30,940 nt of DNA from Legionellales bacterium UBA4722 (lineage in GTDB: Bacteria > Pseudomonadota > Gammaproteobacteria > DSM-16500): NCBI GenBank assembly GCA_002404295.1, contig DHJK01000164.1:353-31292 (forward strand). The letters are read 5' to 3'. Position 1 is the stretch's first letter. Each line of letters opens with the position of its first letter. A program made the translations under genes and the position numbers. Positions 8,336-17,000 of this stretch are shown piece by piece. The notes beneath the pieces were generated by a model. It saw nothing but the letters and a program-made list of their open reading frames with translations. It searched no databases and was not told the DNA's origin.

Positions 8336-9112
8336 TTATCTGGGTGCTGGTGTTGGCGATTTATGAAGAATACCGCTAGCTGTTAAATCTCTTAAGATTT
8401 CACTGCCTAATCCTCCTATGTCGAGTAAGCGCTCTTTCGCCATGGCATTAACATAAGGATCAGTTGTGTTATCTCCACTAAAGCCACGGCCGTCATGTAT
8501 GCTTCCACCACCAAGGGAAGAAGCAGAGTAACTGTCTACATAACCTGCTACATTTCCTTTGTTCACGGCTAAATAGACAGGTGCTCCAAATCGTGTTATC
8601 CCAAAAAGCATTTCAAAAGTTTCTTCCAATCCATCACGGTCAGATTTACTCTCACTTGGTTTTAAAGACTTCCCTTTGTTTAGTTTTATTTGTTCTAGTT
8701 TGTCTAACAAAGCATCTGCTTCTTTACCAATATTTTCGTCTGTATGGCGTTTGTTGAGATCGGGCTCCAGTTTGTTGAGCCCAACCATAAATGCTTTAAA
8801 CAGTTTTTTAGTTTCTTCTGGCTTAAGCTCGGCTTTGAAAAAAAGCACCAGATCAAATTTTAGAGATGGAATTTTTTCCATTACAGGAGCGGTTATCAAA
8901 CCAACAATTAGGTTTTGTCGTTTGGCAGGATCAGTAAATAGATCTTGAGGAACGTTGTTAAGACTTTCACCGTAAGTAGCTTTAAGTGCTTCTTTGACTG
9001 CCTCTTTGGCTTTGGTTTTATCCCCTTCCGCAAGGGCGCCTTTTTCATGAAGCATTTCGCAAAGTTTTTCTAAAGCAATATCAAGATCAGCCTCACTTTT
9101 GAATGTGTACAT
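8336..9112 (-). CDS. Uncharacterised acidic 258-aa protein
   Basis: I do not recognise this protein. It has no signal peptide and no membrane segment. The first 170 residues are highly charged and helical in character (for example DKTKAKEAVKEALKATYGES and LLDKLEQIKLNKGKSLK), with a hydrophobic stretch PSLKFDLVLFF. The last 90 residues change character: VYLAVNKGNVAGYVDSYSAS, then a Gly/Ser-rich SSLGGGSIHDGRGFSGDN and a tail ending KSPTPAPR. It ends 14 bp before the saccharopine-type gene, so it may be cotranscribed, but a metabolic role is not obvious. In a Legionellales-like host it could be a secreted effector; that is speculation from composition. The ATG at 9112 has only a weak upstream purine stretch. 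Confidence 0.65.
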   Translation of the reverse strand: MYTFKSEADLDIALEKLCEMLHEKGALAEGDKTKAKEAVKEALKATYGESLNNVPQDLFTDPAKRQNLIVGLITAPVMEKIPSLKFDLVLFFKAELKPEETKKLFKAFMVGLNKLEPDLNKRHTDENIGKEADALLDKLEQIKLNKGKSLKPSESKSDRDGLEETFEMLFGITRFGAPVYLAVNKGNVAGYVDSYSASSLGGGSIHDGRGFSGDNTTDPYVNAMAKERLLDIGGLGSEILRDLTASGILHKSPTPAPR

Positions 9113-9213
9113 TCTTACACTCCTAATAAGATATCTAAAAGAATCTGCCGTCAGGCTAGTATAGCAAAGTTACGACTATTTTTATTAACACATTTGCTTT
9201 ACAGTACTTTTCC

Positions 9214-11430
9214 ATGAATGCTAAAAAACCTACCAAGCTCTTACAGATTGCCCTCTCGGTGCCTATGCGGCGCTATTTTCACTATCTTCCGCCAAAAAAT
9301 GAGGATTGGGAAGGTATACAGATAGGGGTGCGGGTGCGAGTGCCTTTCGGTAGTCGTGAGCTGGTCGGTATTTTTATGGGATTTGTCACGGATTCTGATT
9401 TCCCTGTTGCTAAGTTAAAGTCTGTGATTGCTGTGGTGGATGATAACTCACTGATCTCGAATGATATTTTAGAGCTTTGTCTTTGGGCTAGTGATTATTA
9501 CCATCATCCCCTTGGGGAAGTGTTGGTTAATTCTTTGCCGATTTTGTTGCGGCAAGGTAAGTCATTAGTGACTCATCAAGAAAATTATTGGCATTTAACC
9601 ACGGCGGGTCAGAACGTTGATTTAGCTCACCTAGTGCGTGCGCCTCGACAAATTGAAGCTTTAAGTTATCTCCGGCTGCATCCAGAAGGGTTGTCGGCGA
9701 ATCAACTGCGGTTACAAGGTATTTCCAAAACAATAACAAGTGCATTGAGTGAGAAAGAATGGATTGTAGAGCGCTTGGTTCAAGAGATGCCAGTTGGGTA
9801 TAAATCAAGCGAAGAGGGTGTGTCGTTGATGCTGAATGCAGCTCAACAAGTTGCTGTGTCAGCGATTCAGGCGGCAAGTGATTCATTTCACGTTTTTCTG
9901 TTAGATGGGGTGACAGGTAGTGGCAAAACGGAAGTCTATTTACAAGCCATTTCGCAGGTCTTAAAAGATCAAAAACAAGTGTTGGTACTTGTACCCGAAA
10001 TTGGTTTGACACCACAAACGATTCAACGTTTTCGTGAACGTTTTTCTGTGTCTGTGATCGCATTGCATTCGAGCTTAAGTGAAAAAGAACGTTTGAATGC
10101 CTGGCGTTTAGCGCATTCAGGTGAGGCTAAAATATTAATTGGAACACGGTCAGCGATATTTTCATCATTGCCTCATTTGGGATTGATTGTGGTGGATGAA
10201 GAACATGATCTTTCTTTCAAGCAACAAGATAATTTTCGATATCATGCGCGTGATCTTGCAATCATGCGCGCGCATTTTAAAAAAATTCCGATTGTTTTAG
10301 GATCAGCGACACCAGCGTTAGAAACTTTATATAAAGCACAACAAGGTAAGTTTACGCATTTGATATTACCTAATCGTGCGGGTGCTGCGCAGTTACCGCA
10401 ATTTTCTGTATTAGATATTCGAAATAAACAATTAGAAGAAGGGTTGTCGCAATCTATTCTGGAGGAAATACGGCAGCATTTGCAACGTGGTGAGCAAGTG
10501 ATGTTATTTCTGAATAGACGGGGTTTTGCGCCAGTTCTGATGTGTCATTCTTGTGGTTGGATGGCGATTTGTAAGCGCTGCGATATGCGTATGACTTATC
10601 ATAAACAAACTCAGCGGCTGCATTGCCATCATTGTGATTCGCAAGCGAGACTGTTTACGCAATGTGAAGCGTGTGGTGAAAAAGAATTACAGCCAGTTGG
10701 CATGGGCACTGAGCGGCTCGAACATGCTTTGCAGAAAAATTTTCCGGAGTATTCGATTGCGCGTATTGATCGTGATAGTACGCAACGTAAAGGATCAATG
10801 GAGGCATTGCTAGAAGCAATTCAATCCGGCGAACATCGGATTTTGATTGGAACGCAAATGCTAGCGAAAGGGCATCATTTTCCGAATGTGACTTTGGTCA
10901 CTATAGTGGATGCTGATGGCGGTTTTTTTAGCGCTGATTTTCGTGCGCTGGAGCGTATGGGTCAATTGTTATTGCAAGTGGCTGGCCGTGCGGGTCGTGT
11001 TGAAAAAAAAGGAAAGGTTATTATTCAAACGCATCATCCGGATCATCCGCTTTTGCATCAGTTATTTCATGGGAGTTATCAACAGTTCGCGACGACTATA
11101 TTGCAAGAACGATTAGTCACCGCATTGCCGCCGTATTCTTATTTTGCTTTATTTCGTGCGGAGGCTTATCAGCTTCAGCATGCGACGAATTTTTTGCAGG
11201 AAGTTAAAAAGCTGTTTAATCCTGTGAGTAAAGAATTGCAACTCTTGGGTCCTTTGCCTGCGCCTATGCCTAGACGAGCAGGGCGATATCGAGTGCAGTT
11301 GCTGTTGCAGGCTAATCAACGACCTATGCTACAGAGTTTTTTGAAAGGATTGTTGCCGGAAGTTGAAAAAATAAAGATGAAGCAACGAGTGCGGTGGTCA
11401 TTGGATGTGGATCCGGTAGAAATGTTTTAA
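9214..11430 (+). CDS. priA: Primosomal replication restart helicase PriA
   Basis: 3'-to-5' superfamily 2 helicase that recognises abandoned forks and loads the replisome. The N-terminal DNA-binding domain includes PMRRYFHYLPP and RVRVPFGSRELVG. Walker A is DGVTGSGKTEVYL (near residue 235), and the DEAH-type box is VVDEEHDLSFKQQD (near 329). A zinc module CHSCGW...CKRCDMR...CHHCDS...CEACGE spans about 443-492, and helicase motif VI is QVAGRAGRVEKKG. The 738-aa length is normal. It stands alone on this strand; a divergent upstream gene starts about 100 bp away. Confidence 0.97.
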   Translation: MNAKKPTKLLQIALSVPMRRYFHYLPPKNEDWEGIQIGVRVRVPFGSRELVGIFMGFVTDSDFPVAKLKSVIAVVDDNSLISNDILELCLWASDYYHHPLGEVLVNSLPILLRQGKSLVTHQENYWHLTTAGQNVDLAHLVRAPRQIEALSYLRLHPEGLSANQLRLQGISKTITSALSEKEWIVERLVQEMPVGYKSSEEGVSLMLNAAQQVAVSAIQAASDSFHVFLLDGVTGSGKTEVYLQAISQVLKDQKQVLVLVPEIGLTPQTIQRFRERFSVSVIALHSSLSEKERLNAWRLAHSGEAKILIGTRSAIFSSLPHLGLIVVDEEHDLSFKQQDNFRYHARDLAIMRAHFKKIPIVLGSATPALETLYKAQQGKFTHLILPNRAGAAQLPQFSVLDIRNKQLEEGLSQSILEEIRQHLQRGEQVMLFLNRRGFAPVLMCHSCGWMAICKRCDMRMTYHKQTQRLHCHHCDSQARLFTQCEACGEKELQPVGMGTERLEHALQKNFPEYSIARIDRDSTQRKGSMEALLEAIQSGEHRILIGTQMLAKGHHFPNVTLVTIVDADGGFFSADFRALERMGQLLLQVAGRAGRVEKKGKVIIQTHHPDHPLLHQLFHGSYQQFATTILQERLVTALPPYSYFALFRAEAYQLQHATNFLQEVKKLFNPVSKELQLLGPLPAPMPRRAGRYRVQLLLQANQRPMLQSFLKGLLPEVEKIKMKQRVRWSLDVDPVEMF

Positions 11431-11472
11431 CTTGAATGTAACCTATTCAGTATCCCATCCCATGATGTGTCA

Positions 11473-11760
11473 GACGCACTACCATCCATGAATCGGTTTC
11501 ATAAGTCCACAGCCTTATACGAAGACGCCATTGATCGAGCTCCTTCTCCCGCCCCTTAAATAATACAAGGACACATACCTTAATTGCGGGAGAGGGTCGG
11601 GGAGAGGGAAAATCAGTGGTTTTCCCTCTCCCCGACCCTCTCCCGCACTAGAGAATAGCGTTTTTATCATCGCTTATGGGCGGGAGAAGGAGCTCGATCA
11701 ATAGCGTCTTCGCAAAGATCGTGTATTTATAAAGCTGATTTATCGGATACAGGTAGCGTC
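11473..11760. repeat. 288-bp nested palindrome element between priA and tRNA-Leu
   Basis: Three concentric inverted repeats are visible. The innermost is a perfect 28-bp stem (11585-11612 with 11620-11647) of G-rich/C-rich sequence around a 7-nt loop. Outside it are 35-bp arms with one mismatch (11520-11554 with 11678-11712), beginning CGAAGACGCC and containing GATCGAGCTCCTTCTCCCGC. The outermost arms are degenerate (about 11473-11519 with 11713-11760) and begin GACGC and end GCGTC. No coding frame was found. The size and symmetric structure fit a MITE-like element that may also terminate priA transcription. Confidence 0.8.
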
Positions 11761-11815
11761 TTTGTGTGAATGATACGTATGTGGCCGCCCCAGAATAATT
11801 ACATAAAAATGATAA

Positions 11816-11843
11816 TTGACGCCAGATTTCAGTTTGCTATACT
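11816..11843 (+). promoter_or_regulatory. Sigma-70 promoter of tRNA-Leu
   Basis: TTGACG at 11816-11821 and TATACT at 11838-11843 are separated by 16 bp. The predicted transcription start near 11850 is about 9 bp before the mature tRNA 5' end. Near-consensus boxes are typical of a stable-RNA promoter. Confidence 0.75.
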
Positions 11844-11858
11844 CGCATCTCTCAAAAT

Positions 11859-11942
11859 GCCGGGATGGCGGAACTGGTAGACGCGCCGGACTCAAAATCC
11901 GGTGGTGGCAACACTGTGTCGGTTCGACTCCGACTCTCGGTA
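11859..11942 (+). tRNA. tRNA-Leu (anticodon CAA)
   Basis: A class II tRNA with a long variable arm. The acceptor strand GCCGGGA pairs with TCTCGGT (two wobbles). The anticodon stem CCGGA/TCCGG encloses loop CTCAAAA, giving anticodon CAA. The T-arm is GTCGG-TTCGACT-CCGAC. The CCA end is not encoded (ACA follows). The variable arm is GTGGCAACAC-like. Confidence 0.95.
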
Positions 11943-12117
11943 CATATCTTGGGCGTTGTTAGCCCAATACAGCAAATTGAGTTATATCACCCAAATATTT
12001 TTTAAAACAATCCAGAGCGGAGGTATCCTTACTCCTGCAGTCACTGCAAATTTATTTCTCACCTATACCCCAAATATTTTTGTAATTTACTTCTATTTAA
12101 CGTATCTTTTACCCCAA

Positions 12118-12194
12118 GTCCCGGTGGCACAGATGGATAGCGCAGCCCCCTCCTAAGGGGCAGGTCGGCGGTTCGAATCCGCCCTGGGACGCCA
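12118..12194 (+). tRNA. tRNA-Arg (anticodon CCU), island integration target
   Basis: The acceptor strand GTCCCGG pairs with CTGGGAC, and the CCA end is encoded (12192-12194). The anticodon stem GCCCC/GGGGC encloses CTCCTAA, giving CCU. The T-arm is GGCGG-TTCGAAT-CCGCC. The last 46 bp are repeated at 19708 and 22837, so this intact gene is the attachment target of integrated elements. It lies about 175 bp after tRNA-Leu; nothing else is seen in that gap. Confidence 0.96.
12149..12194 (+). repeat. att copy 1 (3' half of tRNA-Arg)
   Basis: The 46-bp core begins CCTCCTAAGGGGC in the anticodon loop and ends with the CCA. It is identical to 22837-22882 and differs at one base from 19708-19753. It is the left boundary of the integrated region and keeps the tRNA functional. 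Confidence 0.9.
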
Positions 12195-12228
12195 ATTTAA
12201 TCAATTAGTTAAAAAATAATTTTTGGTC

Positions 12229-12271
12229 GGGGCATCTTATTTTTTTTCTGGGGGCATCCGTGGGGGCATCC
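12229..12271 (+). repeat. Three GGGGCATC direct repeats, possible integrase arm sites
   Basis: GGGGCATC occurs at 12229-12236, 12251-12258 and 12263-12270, the last two as GGGGGCATCC in tandem 12 bp apart. They start 35 bp inside the att copy at the tRNA-Arg end. Short direct repeats beside an att core are typical arm-type binding sites for tyrosine integrases; this role is inferred. Confidence 0.45.
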
Positions 12272-12693
12272 AAATAATTGTTACGATCTCTTTAGAGCTT
12301 AGGGGTCTTTTATTTACATGCAGATCTTGATTGTAGGGCAGTCCTTGTCCGCTTAGTATAATTAGAAAACGAATAAGTATTTTGCTTAGAGTCTCACAAT
12401 ACAATGGGCTTTTAGAGAGCTTCTGAAGCGCTCATTATATGAGCATAATATACTTATATGGACAATATCTTACAAAAAATTCAGGACTACACTCACATAC
12501 TATCGTATTTGTTTAAGACATAATGCGCAACATTGATTTTCTCTGAAACAATGACCTACAACTAAAGTCTGCTAATCCGCACAATCGCAGGTGTTGCTCC
12601 GAAAAAGGGAATTACTACGTTACCGGTGTGAAATAGAGAGCATTTCTAATTTGTTGCTATAGAGTCGCCGAGCATACATTTTATGTTAGCATG

Positions 12694-12718
12694 CCATCTT
12701 GAACTCAAGATGGTTTTT
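12694..12718 (+). terminator. Rho-independent terminator-like hairpin upstream of the beta-propeller gene
   Basis: CCATCTTG (12694-12701), a 4-nt loop and CAAGATGG (12706-12713) are followed by TTTTT. It is oriented for plus-strand transcripts, yet no plus-strand gene precedes it after the tRNA. It may end a small RNA or the tRNA transcript, or act as an attenuator 66 bp before the next start codon. Confidence 0.55.
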
Positions 12719-12784
12719 AAATAAAACATAAGTACATTACACTTTGTCCCACATTAATTTATTAGAAATATAGAGAGCAGCCTT

Positions 12785-13981
12785 ATGAAAAAGATTAATT
12801 TTCTATTTATTTTGACTAGCATAGTTTGTATCTATAGCAGCATTGCAACGACGGCTTATGCCAATGAAGACCCTTATTATAAAAACAATCCTGGTTGTGT
12901 TATCGACAGAGGTAATCCGGAGCGTACGGGGGTCTATGATGAAAAACTTTCGGATCATCCCAAAATACTTTGGGAAACAACTACAACTTCCTTACATGCA
13001 CCTATATGTGCAGACAATTTAATTGTCATGAATCCTTTAGTGGCGTTTGACCCTGCGAATGGAAAAAAGGTCTGGGATGTTGGAAATATAGGTGGGAAAT
13101 ACCATTATCCAGCCACTTATTATAATGGAATAATTTATTGGGACAAAATAGATGGTCGCGGATACGGTCAGGAAGAAAAATCGCTTAATTTAATGAAATA
13201 TAATGCTAAAACGGGAAAACTTTTATATCAGAAAGGTTTTGGCATCGGCAATTCTAATGGAATGCTGATTTATAATGATATCGCTTATCTTTGTCTCTAC
13301 GATGGAGTGACCGCATATGATTTAAAAAAGAATAAAATTCTTTGGAAAAGCGGAGGATTTGTTCAAGGCGGGATATCAACAGATGGCCACGCACTTTTCG
13401 TATCCAATGGAGGGCTCTATGTATTAAATATGCAAAATGGCCAGTTATTGTGGAAAGTCGACACTATATCAAGCCAAGGCACTATAGGAAAAGAAGCTAT
13501 TTATGCAGATTTTCTATCAGACGATGACAAAGTAGGAATTATTGCCTATGAGAAAAAAACCGGTAAAGTTATTTGGAAACGCTATTTAAATGATGTGCCT
13601 GGGTTTAGTAAACACGGCGGACTGTCAAATATAACGCTGCATCAAGACCGATTGTTTGTTTCACATTTAGTACAAGAATCAATAGCTATGACGAATCCAA
13701 CCCGTTATTCACCAGTTGGCGGGGGAGTTTACGCGCTCGATGCAAAAACAGGAAAGCTTCTTTGGCATAAAGAAATTGCTCCTTTCACAGATCCAATCAG
13801 TATAAATAATACATTGTATGTAGGCGGACAAAATATCGTTTATGCTTTAGATGAAAAAACAGGCGAAGAGCGTTGGCATTTATCAGTTGAAGATGATGTG
13901 ACTAGTCTTGTTCCTTATCAAAATAAGCTTTTTTTAGAGCTCGGAATGTACAGCCGTATCAAATTATTGGTAATTGGTTAA
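12785..13981 (+). CDS. Secreted PQQ-like beta-propeller repeat protein
   Basis: The N-terminus MKKINFLFILTSIVCIYSSI ending near TTAYA-NED is a Sec signal peptide. The rest is a series of PQQ/BamB-type blade motifs, each with a Gly-x-x-x-W pattern: ANGKKVWDV, AKTGKLLYQKG, KNKILWKSG, NGQLLWKVD, KTGKVIWKR, AKTGKLLWHKE and EKTGEERWHL, about seven blades in 398 aa. No heme-binding or dehydrogenase catalytic motif was seen, so it is probably a structural or binding propeller in the periplasm or outside the cell. It is followed 25 bp later by the large lipase-like gene in the same direction, which suggests coexpression. The precise role is unknown. Confidence 0.8.
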   Translation: MKKINFLFILTSIVCIYSSIATTAYANEDPYYKNNPGCVIDRGNPERTGVYDEKLSDHPKILWETTTTSLHAPICADNLIVMNPLVAFDPANGKKVWDVGNIGGKYHYPATYYNGIIYWDKIDGRGYGQEEKSLNLMKYNAKTGKLLYQKGFGIGNSNGMLIYNDIAYLCLYDGVTAYDLKKNKILWKSGGFVQGGISTDGHALFVSNGGLYVLNMQNGQLLWKVDTISSQGTIGKEAIYADFLSDDDKVGIIAYEKKTGKVIWKRYLNDVPGFSKHGGLSNITLHQDRLFVSHLVQESIAMTNPTRYSPVGGGVYALDAKTGKLLWHKEIAPFTDPISINNTLYVGGQNIVYALDEKTGEERWHLSVEDDVTSLVPYQNKLFLELGMYSRIKLLVIG

Positions 13982-14006
13982 ATAACTTCTGTGAGAGATA
14001 GTGACA

Positions 14007-17000
14007 ATGCAAAATGATTATATATACGCTTTATTAAGCAACAATCTTTATGACAATCCAACAAATAATCTTCCATCTGAATGGAAAGAATTCAATGGTG
14101 ATTTTTCTCCTTTAACATCGAGCGATGATTTCTATGCATTTCCATATATCAGCATGTCGCTTAAGAAAATCATTATTGCTTTTAGAGGTACTCTGAAACC
14201 AAAAAATTATGTAGTAGATGACATTGAAATATTCTCTAATAATGCTCCCTCTCTATTTTTAAATAAAGCAGTGCCTTTTGTAGAAGCTGTATTTAAAGAA
14301 GCGATCCATCAATTTCCTGATTTTGAAATTAATTTTACGGGGCATTCATTGGGCGCGATCATTGCGGAATTATGTGCTGCTAAATATACGAAGCGAGCAG
14401 TGACTTTTGAAAGCCCTGGTTCAAAAGATATGATTATTGATTTGGCTCAAAAAGGACAATTACCACGCAATTCCCATATTGTTACAGATGTTACAGAACA
14501 GTATAAGCTGATTATTAGTTATCAAGCTGCGATCAGCGCTATTAATCGACTAAATCCTTATATTGGAAAGAGGTATAGGCTCTATCCAGACCTGACTTAT
14601 CCTGGTCCTTCAATCATCGCTTCGGTAAACTTAGCAGGATTACAGAGTATAGATGATAGATGTGATCCAAATGATACGCCAAAAGAAACTGATTTTTGGC
14701 TATACTCTTATCATCAGCACCATATGGCTAATTTGTTAGCACAGTTTGATCCAGTGGAAGGACCGCTCGTTTATAGTGAGTATTCTCCTTCTGTAAAAAG
14801 CGGCTATAGCTATGCGCTTAACACTTGGAAAGATTACAATGAAAATCCTTATTATTGGGATCAAGTTATAGAAACGATTTACTATCCACTCTGCGGTTCT
14901 CAACAAACAAAACAAGCAAAACAAGCTTATAAAAATACCTACATCGCTAAATGGCTTACAGGAAGCACCAACCCCGTTCAACAAACCGGCGTTACTATCT
15001 ATGCTCCCGGAAGCGCACATTATCCCGCATTAACTATCTGGGGCACAACTAACAACAAAGACACTTTAATTTTTGGCAAAGGAAAATTTAAAGTTATCGC
15101 GTATGGCTTCAATACCTACAAGTTCACACGAGATGCACAAGTAAGTTGTGATGTAGAGCAAATGACATTGGATAGTAATCGCGAAAGCAGTTTATTGATA
15201 GGAGATCAAGGGGTGCAAGGATATGCGCTTAATTATAATACTCCTTCAAAATTCAAACCTACATTATATTTATCTAATGGTTTGAAATTGCCGTGGGTAC
15301 GTACCGTAGGTGAAACAAAAGAAACGCACCATATTTCTATGGGTGGCCGTGCTGCTATTTCAGACCCAGATTTTGCAGTTGATTTTCCAACAATAAGTTT
15401 TAGTAATTCACCTTCAGGTCAATTCAATATATTAGCAGGCGAGGCTTATCAGTATAACGGCCCAGGCTGGCTAGCGGCTTCTTCAAAAGGCCTGCTTTAC
15501 AACCTTTCTACTAAAGAATCTCAGTATTGGACTCTCTATCAACAAACATTGTTGGGGGAAGTCGTCGGTGAAAACCAAGTACTAACTAAATATGATATGA
15601 GCGAATGTAATAAAGATGTTGTGTTGCTTCCAATACAACTTTATGAAAAAGAGGGAACACTTCATTTTTTCTCTATAGCTTATTGCCAAAAATTGGTACG
15701 CGATGGAGTGGGACGTGTTATAGGGTCACTTGGTGATGTAGATCAACATATCGATTTTATAGATAGTGGAAATAAAGTGTTTTCTTGTGAAAAAGCTTTA
15801 GACTTTTCTGCACAATTTAATAATTTTGAAGGAGGTTTTGAATGCATTATAAATAAAAAATCATTTATTCTTATGCCTTCAATGCAATATCGATTAAAAT
15901 CTGGATATAGACTTATTGCTACTAATCCTGAGACCTCTAACACTAACTTGCAGCTGAATGAACGTGATATCAGATCGAAAAGCGATTCTTATTTACTCAA
16001 CAGAGACAATAGTCGGTTATTTAACTTAATATCACCGTTGTCCCAAGATGATAATCATTACTATTTTTCGGGCGCTGTATTGCCAAATGACGATACTCTT
16101 ATTGTTGGGTTTAACTCTGACCTTGTTGGTAAGTTGTCACCATTAACAGTTTTATTGATTCGTTCTATGGTTAATAGCTCTTCATATTCTATTTATTGGG
16201 AAACATCCAGTCTTGCCTATTTTAAATCTACTGAAGTGATTCCTCTGTCAACGCCTGTGTCTGCATTTATATTACCTGAAGCTGAAATAGCCGCATCCAG
16301 CACCGCTTTGATAACTGAAATTATGCAGAATAATTTAATGAAAGGATTATGGGTCAGGGAAGAAATGCTAACCTGTATTCAGGGTGCTGGAGCGCAAGGA
16401 GTGATTAGCGCCATGAGTCATGCCGCCTTTGCAGCAGCAGTTCAAGCAGGCTATTCAGATAGTACAGCGCAGAAAGCCAGTCAGGTATTTTATTATGCCA
16501 GCATTTTTTGTATGCAATTTTATCTGCAATATTGCCAGGATAAAAACGCAGCGCCTTATGCACCCGCATGGGAAGAGGCTGCGGATAGTGCAGTAAGAGA
16601 TATTATTATTTTATTTGCGGTTAACATGACACTGACCGGAACTAGAAATATTTTGGATTGGCTAAGCAAAAAATGCGAACGCGGTCAATGGCCACTGACA
16701 AATGAAATTTTAAAACAAACAAGCGATATTATATTACACGCCTCATATGGCTACCATCTTTATAATAACAGCGCGGCTGAAACAGCAGCCGCTATAATAA
16801 CAGGTGTTGCTACACAAAAAGCAACGGAGCTTGTCTGTCAACGTGCTGCTCCTTCCTTTTTTAAATCACATCAAAAAAGGTTATCATCAAGAAAAAATTG
16901 CCATGATATGGAAAGCCAGTCTTCTCATCAACCATTATCAAATCCAGAAAAAAAGCAGCAAGACTATCATTCATTTTCAGAGTCTTCTTCATCTACATCA

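Larger units (their letters stand above)
12195..12784. other. 590-bp non-coding left end of island A
   Basis: No convincing gene was found on either strand. The first 80 bp hold three GGGGCATC repeats, and the last 90 bp hold a terminator-like hairpin (both listed separately). The middle (12280-12650) is AT-rich without long inverted repeats. It probably contains the promoter for the beta-propeller gene, but no unambiguous -35/-10 pair was found. Confidence 0.5.

Noticed and set aside
9527..10063. 178-codon minus-strand ORF inside priA
   Set aside because: Shadow of priA codons; priA is full length with all motifs.
11989..12080. CCCAAATATTTTT repeated twice between the two tRNAs
   Set aside because: Only 13 bp and very AT-rich; chance is a sufficient explanation.
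11902..12156. 84-codon plus-strand ORF
   Set aside because: It runs through the 3' half of tRNA-Leu and into tRNA-Arg; no ribosome site and no protein-like composition.
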